Shown one piece after another: positions 1 through 9,887 of a stretch of 64,000 nucleotides of DNA; the first letter of the stretch is position 1; each line of letters opens with the position of its first letter. Under the pieces are notes generated by a model. The model did not search any database. It had not been told where the DNA came from and saw only the letters and a program-made list of their open reading frames with translations. Source of the stretch: Glaciecola petra (GTDB taxonomy: Bacteria; Pseudomonadota; Gammaproteobacteria; Enterobacterales; Alteromonadaceae). A program made the translations under genes and the position numbers. The stretch lies in contig NZ_JAVRHX010000003.1 in NCBI RefSeq assembly GCF_031846345.1, positions 372,001 through 436,000 on the forward strand, written 5' to 3'.

Positions 1-228
1 TTATTCAGTTTGTTAACGTCCATTTCGCCTGTAAGCTCGTTTCATTTTTTAGAGGACGGCATTTTAAACTGTTAGTTGAATGATTAATAGTATTCAAACA
101 CCCTCATGTTGACACAGATGTAAATACAACTTGATCTAGTCTTATGCGTCGGCGTAACTAACCCATGAATTCTTCTCAAACTATGGCATAATGGCCGATT
201 ACTTTTTGCGAGCTTAAAAATAAACCTT

Positions 229-3060
229 ATGGATAAAATTGAAGTTAGAGGCGCCCGAACCCACAATTTAAAGAATATCGACATTACCTTGCCAAGAGAT
301 AAGTTGATAGTGATCACTGGGTTATCTGGTTCAGGTAAGTCTTCTTTGGCATTTGACACCCTTTATGCTGAAGGACAACGCCGATATGTGGAGAGCCTCT
401 CGGCATATGCTCGACAGTTTCTATCAATGATGGAGAAACCAGATGTTGACCATATTGAAGGTTTGTCTCCTGCCATTTCTATTGAACAAAAATCTACGAG
501 TCATAATCCTCGCTCTACCGTCGGCACAATAACTGAAATATACGACTATTTAAGACTCATGTTCGCCAGAGTCGGCACCCCTATTTGTCCGGATCACAAC
601 GTACCGCTAGATGCCCAAACTGTTAGCCAAATGGTAGATAAAGTTTTAGCTCTCGACGAAGGAACAAAATTGATGTTGCTGGCGCCCGTTGTCCAAGAGC
701 GCAAAGGTGAGCACCTTAAGATGTTAGAAAGTTTGGCTGCTCAAGGCTACATTAGAGCACGAATTGATGGGGAAGTTTGTGACTTATCAGACCCACCTGA
801 ATTAGATTTACGTAAAAAACATACTATTGAGGTAATTGTTGACCGCTTCAAAGTGAGAGATGATCTTCAACTTAGGCTAGCAGAATCATTTGAAACAGCT
901 TTAGCCTTATCGGCAGGAACAGCGAAAATTGCGTTTATGGATAGCGTGCAAGATGAAATTGTCTTTTCTGCGAACTTCGCTTGCCCACATTGCGGATACA
1001 GCATTACTGAGCTTGAACCTCGAATATTTTCATTTAATAATCCTGCTGGAGCTTGCCAAACCTGCGATGGTCTAGGAACAAAACAGTTCTTCGATAAACA
1101 TAGAGTGATTAATAATGATGAGCTAAGTCTGTCAGGCGGGGCCATTAGAGGCTGGGATAAACGCAGCTATTATTATTTTCAAATGTTGATGTCAGTTGCC
1201 GAACATTATGGTTTTGATTTAACCACGCCGTTTGGTGAGTTAGATGAAAAATCACAAGATATCATTCTCAATGGTTCTAATGGCGAATCGATAAAGTTTC
1301 GATATATCAACGAACGTGGCGATATTATGGAACGTAAGCACCCTTTTGAGGGCATCATTCCCAACATGGAAAGACGTTATAAAGAAACAGAGTCCAATAC
1401 TGTGAGAGAGGAACTTGGGAAATATTTAAGCCATCAACCTTGTTCTAGCTGCTCAGGCTCTAGGTTAAGACTTGAAGCTAGAAACGTGTTTATTGCCGAC
1501 ACTAACTTGCCTCAAATTGCACAAATGTCAATTGCCCAAGCGCATTCTTTCTTTAATACGCTAAATCTATCTGGCCAAAAGGCCACGATTGCTGACAAAA
1601 TTCTGAAGGAGATAATGGACAGGCTACAGTTCTTGGTAAATGTTGGTTTAAATTACTTATCTTTAGAGCGCAGTGCCGATACTTTGTCTGGTGGGGAGGC
1701 CCAAAGAATTAGGTTAGCTAGTCAAATTGGTGCCGGTTTAGTTGGTGTAATGTATGTTTTAGATGAGCCTTCAATTGGTTTGCACCAACGCGATAATGAG
1801 CGTTTGCTTAAAACCCTTCGACACCTGAGAGATTTAGGAAATACGGTAATTGTTGTTGAGCATGATGAAGATGCTATTAGGGAAGCCGATTATATTGTTG
1901 ATATTGGACCCGGTGCTGGTGTTCACGGTGGAGAGATAATTGCAGAAGGTAGCTTGCAAGATATCGAAAGTTGCACAAACTCATTAACGGGTAAATACCT
2001 TTCTGGCATTGAGAAAATTGACATCCCTGAGCATCGCACACCAATATTGGACAGGCACTGGTTGAAACTCGAAGGAGCTAGCGGAAACAATCTACAAAAC
2101 GTTAATTTGAAAATACCAACGGGTTTAATGACTTGCATTACTGGTGTTTCTGGTTCCGGTAAATCAACCCTAATTAACGATACATTTTACAAAATAGCTC
2201 AACGTGAATTGAACAGGGCAACAGTCAACGAGCCGTCTCCATATAAATCGATATCAGGTTTAGAGTACTTAGACAAAGTAGTCGATATTGACCAAAGTCC
2301 TATTGGCAGAACACCCAGGTCTAATCCTGCAACTTACGCTGGTATTTTCACACCCATTAGAGAGATTTTTGCAGGAACTCAAGAATCTCGTTCACGCGGA
2401 TATAAACCTGGAAGATTCAGTTTTAATGTAAAAGGCGGACGCTGTGAAGCTTGTCAAGGTGATGGGGTTATTAAAGTCGAAATGCACTTTTTGCCGGATG
2501 TATACGTTCCTTGCGACGTTTGCGCTGGTAAAAGATACAATCGAGAAACGCTTGAGATCAAGTTTAAAAATAAGAATATCCATGAAGTACTTGAAATGAC
2601 GGTTGAGGATGCTCGAGAATTCTTCGATGCAATTCCATCTATCTCAAGAAAGCTACAAACTCTAATGGATGTAGGCTTATCGTATATTAGACTTGGGCAA
2701 TCTGCGACCACACTGTCTGGTGGTGAGGCACAACGTGTAAAACTTGCCAAGGAGTTGTCAAAGCGAGATACTGGACAGACACTTTATATTCTAGATGAAC
2801 CAACTACTGGTTTGCACTTTCACGATATAAAGCAACTCCTCCAGGTACTGCATAGACTTCGCAATCATGGCAACACAGTTGTTGTAATTGAACATAATTT
2901 GGATGTTGTAAAAACAGCCGACTGGGTTATCGATTTAGGCCCCGAAGGAGGCTCGGGGGGTGGTAAAATAATAGCACAAGGCACACCAGAAGAAGTCTCT
3001 GAACAAAAAGGATCACATACAGGATTTTTCCTCAAACAAATGCTTAAGGACACAAAATAA
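229..3060 (+). CDS. uvrA: UvrABC excinuclease subunit A
   Basis: Damage-recognition ATPase of nucleotide excision repair, acting in the cytoplasm as a dimer that loads UvrB. At 943 residues it has normal family length. The first Walker A (GLSGSGKS) is at residues 31-38 and the second (GVSGSGKS) near 637. Zinc-binding Cys pairs CPHC and CQTC lie near 253-280 and CEAC near 740. ABC signatures LSGGEAQRI and LSGGEAQRV lie near 487 and 830, each followed by an LDEP Walker B. The ATG fits the conserved N-terminus; no convincing LexA box was seen in the 228 bases upstream. A full copy of the dispersed repeat word lies in the coding sequence at 2047-2059 in a poorly conserved linker. Confidence 0.98.
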   Translation: MDKIEVRGARTHNLKNIDITLPRDKLIVITGLSGSGKSSLAFDTLYAEGQRRYVESLSAYARQFLSMMEKPDVDHIEGLSPAISIEQKSTSHNPRSTVGTITEIYDYLRLMFARVGTPICPDHNVPLDAQTVSQMVDKVLALDEGTKLMLLAPVVQERKGEHLKMLESLAAQGYIRARIDGEVCDLSDPPELDLRKKHTIEVIVDRFKVRDDLQLRLAESFETALALSAGTAKIAFMDSVQDEIVFSANFACPHCGYSITELEPRIFSFNNPAGACQTCDGLGTKQFFDKHRVINNDELSLSGGAIRGWDKRSYYYFQMLMSVAEHYGFDLTTPFGELDEKSQDIILNGSNGESIKFRYINERGDIMERKHPFEGIIPNMERRYKETESNTVREELGKYLSHQPCSSCSGSRLRLEARNVFIADTNLPQIAQMSIAQAHSFFNTLNLSGQKATIADKILKEIMDRLQFLVNVGLNYLSLERSADTLSGGEAQRIRLASQIGAGLVGVMYVLDEPSIGLHQRDNERLLKTLRHLRDLGNTVIVVEHDEDAIREADYIVDIGPGAGVHGGEIIAEGSLQDIESCTNSLTGKYLSGIEKIDIPEHRTPILDRHWLKLEGASGNNLQNVNLKIPTGLMTCITGVSGSGKSTLINDTFYKIAQRELNRATVNEPSPYKSISGLEYLDKVVDIDQSPIGRTPRSNPATYAGIFTPIREIFAGTQESRSRGYKPGRFSFNVKGGRCEACQGDGVIKVEMHFLPDVYVPCDVCAGKRYNRETLEIKFKNKNIHEVLEMTVEDAREFFDAIPSISRKLQTLMDVGLSYIRLGQSATTLSGGEAQRVKLAKELSKRDTGQTLYILDEPTTGLHFHDIKQLLQVLHRLRNHGNTVVVIEHNLDVVKTADWVIDLGPEGGSGGGKIIAQGTPEEVSEQKGSHTGFFLKQMLKDTK

Positions 3061-3061
3061 T

Positions 3062-3463
3062 ATGTTTTCTGAAGAGTATACTGTCCGTTTTTACGAGACC
3101 GACGGACTTGGACACGTGAGCAATACGGTTCTTGTAGCTTGGTTTGAATCTGCACGAATTCCAATTTTTAAAATGTTTGTACCAGATTTGAAATTAGAAA
3201 ATTGGCCGTTAATTCTTGCTAATTACAATGTTGATTTTTTAGAACAAATCTATCTTCAAATGCCTGTCCAAATAAAAACTTGGATAAGTCGCATTGGAAA
3301 CAGTTCATTTGATGTTTATCAAGAGTGTTGGCAAGATGAGCACCTAAAATCTAAAGGAACAACAACACTTGTACATTTTGATTATGAAAGTAAAAAAGCA
3401 ATGACATTATCTCAAGAAATAAAAAATATCATGGAAAAACACTTGTTAAACAAATTCGAATAA
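3062..3463 (+). CDS. acyl-CoA thioesterase, hotdog fold (YbgC/4HBT-like)
   Basis: Small 133-residue hotdog protein predicted to hydrolyse acyl-CoA thioesters in the cytoplasm. The N-terminal segment RFYETDGLGHVSN matches the family catalytic motif (Y-x-D-x-x-G-H-V-N), followed by the aromatic and basic stretch typical of 4HBT proteins. The ATG begins one base after the uvrA stop, so it is probably cotranscribed and translationally coupled. The substrate cannot be told from sequence. An exact 11-base copy of the dispersed repeat core (TGCCTGTCCAA) falls in frame at 3261-3271. Confidence 0.85.
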   Translation: MFSEEYTVRFYETDGLGHVSNTVLVAWFESARIPIFKMFVPDLKLENWPLILANYNVDFLEQIYLQMPVQIKTWISRIGNSSFDVYQECWQDEHLKSKGTTTLVHFDYESKKAMTLSQEIKNIMEKHLLNKFE

Positions 3464-3467
3464 CCAA

Positions 3468-4175
3468 ATGAAACAACCTATTGAGCCTGATTTTATTCGC
3501 GTAATAGATAATAGCCTTCCAAACCATATATGTGACGAAATAATAAGAATATTTAACAATAGTCCAAATATTCAACAAGGTCGCACCGGGGGTGGAGTTG
3601 ATATCGATAAAAAACACTCGTATGACGTATCCATTCAACGTCATAAAGAATTTGAATCAATATTAGAAGCAGTGTTTAAGACTTCTACAATCCATATAAT
3701 TGAATATTTAAAAGACTTTCATTTTGCTCTAATAGGCCCTATTGCTCTGACATTTCAAGATTTAAAGAGTGGGGAGACAAGTTCAATTACCGACGAAAAT
3801 TTTAAGGAAATTGGAATTCCCAACATTGAGAATCTAGTCAGACATATTTACCAATTGGGTGAAATTTCAGTACAGAAATATGAAAAAGGCATTGGTGGTT
3901 ACCCTTATTGGCACTCGGAAATTTACCCGAAAAAAAATGACCTTCAACCATTACATCGCAGCCTTCTGTTTATGTTTTATTTAAATGATGTTGATGACGG
4001 TGGGGAAACAGATTTTTATTACCAAAATAAATCTATTCAACCTAAAAAAGGAAGAATGGTAATTGCACCAGCTGGGTTTACTCATACACATCGAGGAAAC
4101 AAGCCAAATTCTAGCGACAAATTTATATTAACATCATGGGTATTGTTCAACTCTGCCGACACTCTTTACCCTTAG
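3468..4175 (+). CDS. 2OG-Fe(II) oxygenase, prolyl 4-hydroxylase-like
   Basis: 235-residue protein with a C-terminal jelly-roll dioxygenase domain. The iron-binding triad is visible as WHSEIY (His-x-Glu, near residue 149) and a distal His in FTHTHRGN (near 206), with a Lys a few residues on as candidate 2-oxoglutarate contact. The intervening LNDVDDGGETDFYYQ is characteristic of P4H-like enzymes. Glu replaces the commoner Asp of the HxD motif. It follows the thioesterase by four bases and probably belongs to the uvrA transcript. The hydroxylated substrate is unknown. Confidence 0.8.
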   Translation: MKQPIEPDFIRVIDNSLPNHICDEIIRIFNNSPNIQQGRTGGGVDIDKKHSYDVSIQRHKEFESILEAVFKTSTIHIIEYLKDFHFALIGPIALTFQDLKSGETSSITDENFKEIGIPNIENLVRHIYQLGEISVQKYEKGIGGYPYWHSEIYPKKNDLQPLHRSLLFMFYLNDVDDGGETDFYYQNKSIQPKKGRMVIAPAGFTHTHRGNKPNSSDKFILTSWVLFNSADTLYP

Positions 4176-4178
4176 TAG

Positions 4179-5177
4179 TTAGTAAGTAGGTGGTTGATTA
4201 TTATCACAATATAGACGTAGCATATTTGCGGCTCCTTTTATTCTTTTTCTGCCGGTACTTTTTTTATATTGTTCTAGAGAAACGACATTTCCAATAGCTA
4301 CTGGAAACATAATTTCCATATCATTTATTGTATGTAGCCAACTTTCCGAGTTAAATGACATTTTTTTAAGTTCTGGGATTAAACTTTTAACGGAATGCTT
4401 TTCAAATAGGTACTCTTTAGTAGACTTTAGGAGTGACAAATAATCCAACAAGGTCATATTAATTGCCGGCAAAGAACTATTATTCAACTTATCATTTTTG
4501 AAAGGTACCAAAGAATTTAAGCACCATCCTTTTCTCGCTGAAGTAATGCGTTTATAAATACTTGTATGTAAAGATTGATCTATTGATTTTGCAACATGCG
4601 CTCTAATAGGATTCAAATCTACATAAGCCATACACGTTATCAAGGCTTTATCGTCCAAAATAGCGTAAGATTTAAATCGCCCTTCCCAGAAGTGCCCTGT
4701 GCAATCATCTTCTTTGTTTGCTCTACGAGCAATATATTCGTTAAGATATTTCATAAACCAACTTAAATCTGAGAGTCGTGAGCGGTATTCCTCTATTTTT
4801 AGTTTCAATCGCCTTTTAACAAGTGGGTCGGATGGGTAACTTTTAGTTTCGAGAAAAATTGCTGTCTCTTGAGTTCCGACGGAGATTCTGTGCCATCGAG
4901 CAACTACGTTATGATCACTCATGTTAGCACTTTCTTGCTTATTAATATGAATAACAAGATGTACATGATTGCTCATTACCGCATAGGCACACACTCCAAT
5001 AGAAAATGTATTCGCCAAATATATGATTCGCTTTTCAACCCAGCTCTTCCGGTGTTCAAAACTTTCACCTGTTTGTCTATCGAAGCCACATAGATACGTC
5101 CGCCTAACACATCTTGAAATTACATGGTAATAGGGGGTACAACTTTCATTTACAATTTTACTTCTAGGATAGGGCAT
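4179..5177 (-). mobile_element. REP-associated tyrosine transposase (RAYT, Y1/HUH family)
   Basis: 332-residue transposase of the IS200-like Y1 superfamily, single-domesticated RAYT type. The HUH motif (HVHLVIH) is at residues 71-77. Candidate catalytic tyrosines are Y144 and Y148 in FMKYLNEY, followed by GHFWEGRFKS and AYVDLNPIRA, which are hallmarks of the group. The N-terminal TPYYHVISRCVRRTYLCG is also diagnostic. No terminal inverted repeats or target duplication were found around it, so it appears as a lone gene, convergent with the oxygenase. RAYTs are known to be linked to short dispersed genomic repeats, and one such repeat family fills the next 32 kb. Confidence 0.88.
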
Positions 5178-5274
5178 ACTAATTCCAATGTTTTTTTTAG
5201 CATAATCCCTATAGAAGGTTTTAAAAACTGACCTCGAGTACAGTTTTACTGAAAAAATGAAAAACCATCCAAAA

Positions 5275-5748
5275 TCAAAATGGTTCTAAGTTGGAACCAG
5301 ACATTGTATAGCCGACAGATGCTATATCACCTACCCAGCCGTCAGTAGAGAGTCGACCTGTGACCCAGACCGCATCGTATAAATTATTTATTGGGATACC
5401 GTCTTTGAATTTCACAAATACAATCTGATTTGAAGGGGGTGGAGGGACATGGATACATGCACCGAAATAAGGCACGAGTAAGAACTCCGTTATAGCATCC
5501 GCATCTCCCTCTAGAGGTACCACAAAACCAGGTATTTTCACAAATTGTCCGTTCAATGATTCTATTAAAGGAGCATTGGGGGCAACTTGAGCCATACTGC
5601 CAGCATGCTCCATCGAAACCGCCGGCATTTCAAAATTTTTAGGCACTAAATCTTCCCAATATAACTCTATGGGTCCATCATTTGCGTTAGAAAAAACACT
5701 TAAACTCATAGTGCTTATTATGAACACAATTTTAAAAAAATATTTCAT
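5275..5748 (-). CDS. DUF3299 family exported protein
   Basis: 157-residue protein with an N-terminal signal peptide (MKYFFKIVFIISTMSLSVFS then cleavage near NAND). The mature part shows the DUF3299 pattern: ELYWEDLVP, then KIPGFVVPLE, and PYFGACIHVPPPPSNQ, where the Cys-x-His and Pro run are strongly conserved. The family often sits beside metal or lipoprotein export genes but has no settled function. The start at 5748 is chosen because the frame upstream of it only translates the dispersed repeat; a weak AAGG precedes the chosen ATG. Confidence 0.82.
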   Translation of the reverse strand: MKYFFKIVFIISTMSLSVFSNANDGPIELYWEDLVPKNFEMPAVSMEHAGSMAQVAPNAPLIESLNGQFVKIPGFVVPLEGDADAITEFLLVPYFGACIHVPPPPSNQIVFVKFKDGIPINNLYDAVWVTGRLSTDGWVGDIASVGYTMSGSNLEPF

Positions 5749-5807
5749 AAAGAACCCTTTTTTAGTCGAAAATAGTAAACTGAACAGAAACACCTTGAGC
5801 CTGAAGT

Positions 5808-5858
5808 AGTGTCTGTCCAATAAACCAAAATTCAGAACCTAAAGTGTGTGTCCAAAAA
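5808..5858 (+). repeat. dispersed repeat AGTGYCTGTCCAAWAA, direct pair
   Basis: Two same-direction copies at 5808-5823 (AGTGTCTGTCCAATAA) and 5843-5858 (AGTGTGTGTCCAAAAA, one change in the core), 35 bp apart. They lie between the DUF3299 gene start and the fbp stop. Confidence 0.85.
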
Positions 5859-5860
5859 GA

Positions 5861-6829
5861 CTATTTGTGATACTTCAAACAATGCTCGACTTCTTCCTTA
5901 GAACCCAATAAAACAGGAACTCTTTGGTGAATTTCTGATGGCATTACCTCCATAATACGGCCATGGCCTGTGGACGCTAGTCCACCTGCTTGTTCCATAA
6001 GAAAAGCCATTGGATTTGCTTCATAAAGTAAGCGTAATTTCCCAGGGATTTCAGGATTCCGTTTATCAAATGGATACATGAAAATCCCCCCTCTGCATAA
6101 AACTCTATGTATATCCCCAACCATTGCTGCAACCCAACGCATATTATAATCTTTTTTTCTCGGCCCTTCTGTTCCAGCCATTAACTCAGAGATATATTTT
6201 TGGATAGGCGCTTCCCAGTGACGTTGATTAGAAGCGTTAATTGCAAATTCAGCTGTTTGCTTGGGCACTTGGATATCTGCAGTTGTTAAAAGAAAACCTC
6301 CATGTGTCTTATCCAAAGTATACAAGTGGGTACCTCGCCCAGTCGTCATGGCCAACATTGTTGAGGGTCCATATAATACATAACCCGCCGCAACCATTTG
6401 TGTACCTGGTTGTAAAAATGCGGATGGATCATCAGGCTTCATCCATTGTGGCGCATGCGTTATCGAAAAAATGGTACCAATCAGGCTGTTTATTTCAGTG
6501 TTGGAGGAACCATCTAATGGGTCGAAGCTAACTAAATAATTGCCATCTGGAGAACATGGTACAACGTCTTCCTCTTCTTCTGAGGAAATAGCTTTTACAT
6601 ACCCAGACTCCCTCAAAGTATCCTTTAAAATTTGATTAGATATTACATCTAACTTCTTTTGAGTTTCTCCTTGAACATTCTCACTCAAAGTAGAACCCAA
6701 AACACCAGCCAACTCACCTTGGCTAACCCTAAAAGAAATTTCTTTGCAAGCAGCTAAGAGCGTTCTAATTAGTAAAATCAATTCAACTGGTGCGCCATCT
6801 TGCTGCAGCTGAGAATTCAGACGTTTCAT
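5861..6829 (-). CDS. fbp: fructose-1,6-bisphosphatase class I
   Basis: Gluconeogenic phosphatase converting fructose-1,6-bisphosphate to fructose-6-phosphate in the cytoplasm; 322 residues, normal for class I. The metal and phosphate motif FDPLDGSSN is followed by SLIGTIFSI, and an AAMVGDIHR and RGGIFMYP stretch is seen toward the C-terminus. The ATG at 6829 is preceded by AAAGGAAA at good spacing, which rules out the longer upstream start. It is divergent from mpl. In an organism living on alginate-derived pyruvate and triose this enzyme would be needed for sugar synthesis (inference). Confidence 0.97.
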   Translation of the reverse strand: MKRLNSQLQQDGAPVELILLIRTLLAACKEISFRVSQGELAGVLGSTLSENVQGETQKKLDVISNQILKDTLRESGYVKAISSEEEEDVVPCSPDGNYLVSFDPLDGSSNTEINSLIGTIFSITHAPQWMKPDDPSAFLQPGTQMVAAGYVLYGPSTMLAMTTGRGTHLYTLDKTHGGFLLTTADIQVPKQTAEFAINASNQRHWEAPIQKYISELMAGTEGPRKKDYNMRWVAAMVGDIHRVLCRGGIFMYPFDKRNPEIPGKLRLLYEANPMAFLMEQAGGLASTGHGRIMEVMPSEIHQRVPVLLGSKEEVEHCLKYHK

Positions 6830-7013
6830 ATAATACTTTCCTTTTTTGGTGTTCTCGATAAACAAAAATTACTAAAAATTAAACTCACAATACTTTCTAT
6901 TACTTATTCTGTTCTTTATATTGTAACTGGCTTGAGCCCCGATTAAAAACAGTTATTTAAGACAAATCATCTGTTACACTTGCCCTTATTTTATAATAGC
7001 GAAATAATTTGTT

Positions 7014-8381
7014 ATGCATGTTCATATTTTAGGGATTTGTGGAACCTTTATGGGCGGTATTGCCGCCATCGCAAAAAGCTTAGGCTACAATGTGACAGGC
7101 TCTGATAGAAATGTGTATCCACCTATGAGTACTCAACTTGAAGAGTTAGGCATTGCCTTATCTGAAGGCTATGACACGAGTCAATTTGACCCCAAGCCCG
7201 ACATGGTGATTATTGGTAATGCGATGGCTCGCGGAAATCCTGCTGTAGAATATGTGCTGGATAACAATCTTCCATATACGAGCGGTCCACAATGGCTACT
7301 TGACCATCTGCTAAAAGACCGTTGGGTATTGGCTATTGCAGGTACACACGGTAAAACAACAACAACCAGTATGTTAACTTGGATCCTAGAAAGTGCAGGC
7401 TTAGAGCCTGGATTTTTAATCGGAGGCGTGCCTGAAAATTTCGGTATTTCTGCGAGGATAGGAAACACACCCTATTTTGTGATTGAAGCTGACGAATACG
7501 ACAGTGCATTTTTTGATAAAAGATCAAAATTCGTCCATTACCGACCAAGAACCCTAGTCCTTAATAATTTAGAATTCGATCATGCCGATATATTTGAAGA
7601 TTTAAATGCCATTAAAAAACAGTTTCATCATTTAGTTAGAACCGTCCCTGCGAATGGATTAATCTTGTCGCTGGCAGCTGAACCAAACATCGAATCTGTT
7701 CTTGAAATGGGTTGTTGGAGTGAACAATCTTTTATTGGTAAAGCAAACAAAGCGAGTTGGCGAGCGCATGAACTTAAATCTGATTGCAGTATATTTGAAG
7801 TATTCCATAAAAACAAACTGTGCGGTACGGTAACATGGTCTTTAATTGGCAATCATAATATGAACAACGCAGTAATGGCCATAGCGGCAGCTCATCATGC
7901 TGGAATTGACATTGCAACAGCAATTCAAGCTTTATCTTTATTTAAAAACGTGAAAAGACGTATGGAAATAAAAGGCGTTGTAGGAGGTATTACAATTTAT
8001 GATGATTTTGCACATCACCCAACGGCCATAGAGACAACCGTTTCTGGCTTGCGGAGTAAAGTTGGTAATCAATCTATTATTGCGATAGTGGAGCCCCGCA
8101 GCAATACTATGCGCATGGGCGTCCATAAAAGTCAGTTGTCTCGTTCATGGGAAAAAGCAGATTCAGTGCATCTGCTTGAACCAAAAAATTTGGATTGGTC
8201 ATTACAAGATGTAGTTGACAATAGTAAAGTACAAGTATCAACACATCAAACAACAGCTTCCATTGTCGAGCAAGTTACTGCACAAGCGAACCCTGGTGAC
8301 CACATACTTGTGATGAGTAATGGTGGGTTTGAGAGAATACATGAAAGACTGCTTGAAAAGCTTGGAGATAAATATGAATAA
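7014..8381 (+). CDS. mpl: UDP-N-acetylmuramate:L-Ala-gamma-D-Glu-meso-Dap ligase
   Basis: Murein tripeptide recycling ligase that joins recovered L-Ala-gamma-D-Glu-meso-Dap to UDP-MurNAc in the cytoplasm. At 455 residues it matches Mpl. It begins MHVHILGICGTFMGG (nucleotide-binding loop), has the Mur ligase ATP site GTHGKTTTTSML near residue 110, EADEYDSAF, and YDDFAHHPTA toward the C-terminal domain. Its stop overlaps the ubiX start by 8 bp, so the two are coupled. Confidence 0.96.
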   Translation: MHVHILGICGTFMGGIAAIAKSLGYNVTGSDRNVYPPMSTQLEELGIALSEGYDTSQFDPKPDMVIIGNAMARGNPAVEYVLDNNLPYTSGPQWLLDHLLKDRWVLAIAGTHGKTTTTSMLTWILESAGLEPGFLIGGVPENFGISARIGNTPYFVIEADEYDSAFFDKRSKFVHYRPRTLVLNNLEFDHADIFEDLNAIKKQFHHLVRTVPANGLILSLAAEPNIESVLEMGCWSEQSFIGKANKASWRAHELKSDCSIFEVFHKNKLCGTVTWSLIGNHNMNNAVMAIAAAHHAGIDIATAIQALSLFKNVKRRMEIKGVVGGITIYDDFAHHPTAIETTVSGLRSKVGNQSIIAIVEPRSNTMRMGVHKSQLSRSWEKADSVHLLEPKNLDWSLQDVVDNSKVQVSTHQTTASIVEQVTAQANPGDHILVMSNGGFERIHERLLEKLGDKYE

Positions 8382-8985
8382 AGAAGTCACTGTAGCTATT
8401 ACCGGTGCTTCTGGAGCACCCTACGCGCTGTTATTGCTTAAACAATTGGTCAGTAGTGGCGTTAAAATACATTTACTTATGTCGTCTGCTGCACGAGTAG
8501 TATTCGCCGCAGAAGAAAACCTTAAAATACCAAGTAGTCCAGAAAAAATAAGTACTTTTTTCGCTGAATATACTGGGGCAAAAGCGGAACAGATTATTGC
8601 TTATGGCAAAGAGGAATGGTTCTCAATTGTAGCATCAGGTTCTTCCGCACCAAAAACAATGATAATTTGTCCATGTTCAACGGGCACGTTATCATCTATC
8701 GCAATCGGCGCTTGCGACAATCTTATTGAACGAGCTGCCGACGTAGTAATTAAAGAAAGAGGACAACTCCTATTGGTCCCTAGGGAAATGCCATTTTCCA
8801 GTATTCACCTAGAAAACATGCTAAAACTATCCAATTTAGGAGCCACAATAATGCCAGCAGCACCTGGTTTTTACCACAACCCTAAGAGTATTGATGATCT
8901 TATCAGCTTTGTTGTTGCTCGTATCCTAGATCACCTGGAAATTCCACAAAACATTATGAAACCCTGGGGATACAGTAATAAGTGA
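8374..8985 (+). CDS. ubiX: flavin prenyltransferase UbiX
   Basis: 203-residue enzyme that prenylates FMN to supply the prFMN cofactor of UbiD decarboxylase in ubiquinone synthesis. The opening VAITGASGAPYALLLL is the FMN-binding loop; the family Ser and Glu/Arg motifs are visible in CPCSTGTLSSIAIGACDNLIERAADV and LVPREMPFS (shown here only in part). The start at 8374 has GGAG seven bases upstream and overlaps the end of mpl; the longer frame starting inside mpl is rejected. Confidence 0.95.
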   Translation: MNKEVTVAITGASGAPYALLLLKQLVSSGVKIHLLMSSAARVVFAAEENLKIPSSPEKISTFFAEYTGAKAEQIIAYGKEEWFSIVASGSSAPKTMIICPCSTGTLSSIAIGACDNLIERAADVVIKERGQLLLVPREMPFSSIHLENMLKLSNLGATIMPAAPGFYHNPKSIDDLISFVVARILDHLEIPQNIMKPWGYSNK

Positions 8986-9044
8986 GAAAATTTTAGTTGA
9001 ATAATAACTATTAGTTAGTACGTGAAAACGTTTTATGCTAGAAA

Positions 9045-9060
9045 AGTGCCTGTCCAATAA
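9045..9060 (+). repeat. dispersed repeat, single copy
   Basis: AGTGCCTGTCCAATAA, a perfect consensus copy 38 bp upstream of the S1/P1 nuclease start. Confidence 0.85.
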
Positions 9061-9098
9061 TTTATATTTGGCAAGTCATTCGAAATTGGGAGAGCAAA

Positions 9099-9887
9099 AT
9101 GAAAATACTAAAAACTGCGATCATTTGCGTAATAGTAGCAATCAACATTAGTATCAATGATGCCAGTGCATGGGGGCAAACCGGGCATAGAGTGACTGGA
9201 GAAATAGCTGAAAAATATCTAACTGTAGAAGCCAAAGCTGCCATCCAAAACATTCTGGAAAATCAGGGCTTAGCAGAGATTAGTACTTATGCTGATGAAA
9301 TGCGCTCCAATCCAGAATACTTTTGGCAAGAAGTAGCAGGTCCGTTTCATTATGTAACAGTTCCTTTGGGCAAAACCTATTCTGACGTTGGTGCGCCTGA
9401 AGAAGGAGATTCGGTGACAGCTATCAAACGCTTCTCAAAAATTCTTAAAGATTCAGAATCAAGTAAAGCTGATAAGCAACTCGCGTTGAAAATGCTTGTG
9501 CACATAATTGGTGACCTTCATCAACCATTGCATGCTGGAAATGGCACTGACCGAGGAGGTAACGACCGTAAACTCAAATTCTTTTGGGAGGAATCAAATT
9601 TGCATCGAGTTTGGGATTCTGGACTTATCGATAGAAGACAATTGTCTTACACTGAGTGGACTGTCTTTTTAGCAGCAAAAATTACACCTGAAAAATTGAA
9701 AGCATGGCAAACAACGGATCCACTTGTTTATATAGCGGAAAGCGCAAAAATTAGAGATAAAATCTACCCAGAAAGTGATGATCTCTCATGGCAATATTTG
9801 TATAAACATGCCCCAACAGTAAAACAAAGACTTAGCCAAGCTGGGGTTCGAATCGCTGCTCATTTAAACGATATTTTTAGTGACTAA
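9099..9887 (+). CDS. S1/P1 family nuclease, secreted
   Basis: 262-residue zinc-dependent nuclease for single-stranded nucleic acids, exported to the periplasm or medium. The signal peptide ends in DASA, leaving Trp at the mature N-terminus (WGQTGHR), which in this family binds zinc through its amino group. The zinc ligands continue in HIIGDLHQPLHAG and GGND, then NLHRVWDSGLI. A GGGAG ribosome site precedes the ATG. In a marine heterotroph it may scavenge phosphate and nucleosides from DNA or RNA (inference). Confidence 0.93.
   Translation: MKILKTAIICVIVAINISINDASAWGQTGHRVTGEIAEKYLTVEAKAAIQNILENQGLAEISTYADEMRSNPEYFWQEVAGPFHYVTVPLGKTYSDVGAPEEGDSVTAIKRFSKILKDSESSKADKQLALKMLVHIIGDLHQPLHAGNGTDRGGNDRKLKFFWEESNLHRVWDSGLIDRRQLSYTEWTVFLAAKITPEKLKAWQTTDPLVYIAESAKIRDKIYPESDDLSWQYLYKHAPTVKQRLSQAGVRIAAHLNDIFSD

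Noticed and set aside
84..359. 91-codon frame on the minus strand upstream of uvrA
   Set aside because: Antisense to the uvrA start and with no ribosome site or similarity; no ssb gene is visible here.
9840..9860. tRNA T-arm-like sequence GGGGTTCGAATC
   Set aside because: Lies within the S1/P1 nuclease coding region; no cloverleaf partners were found around it.
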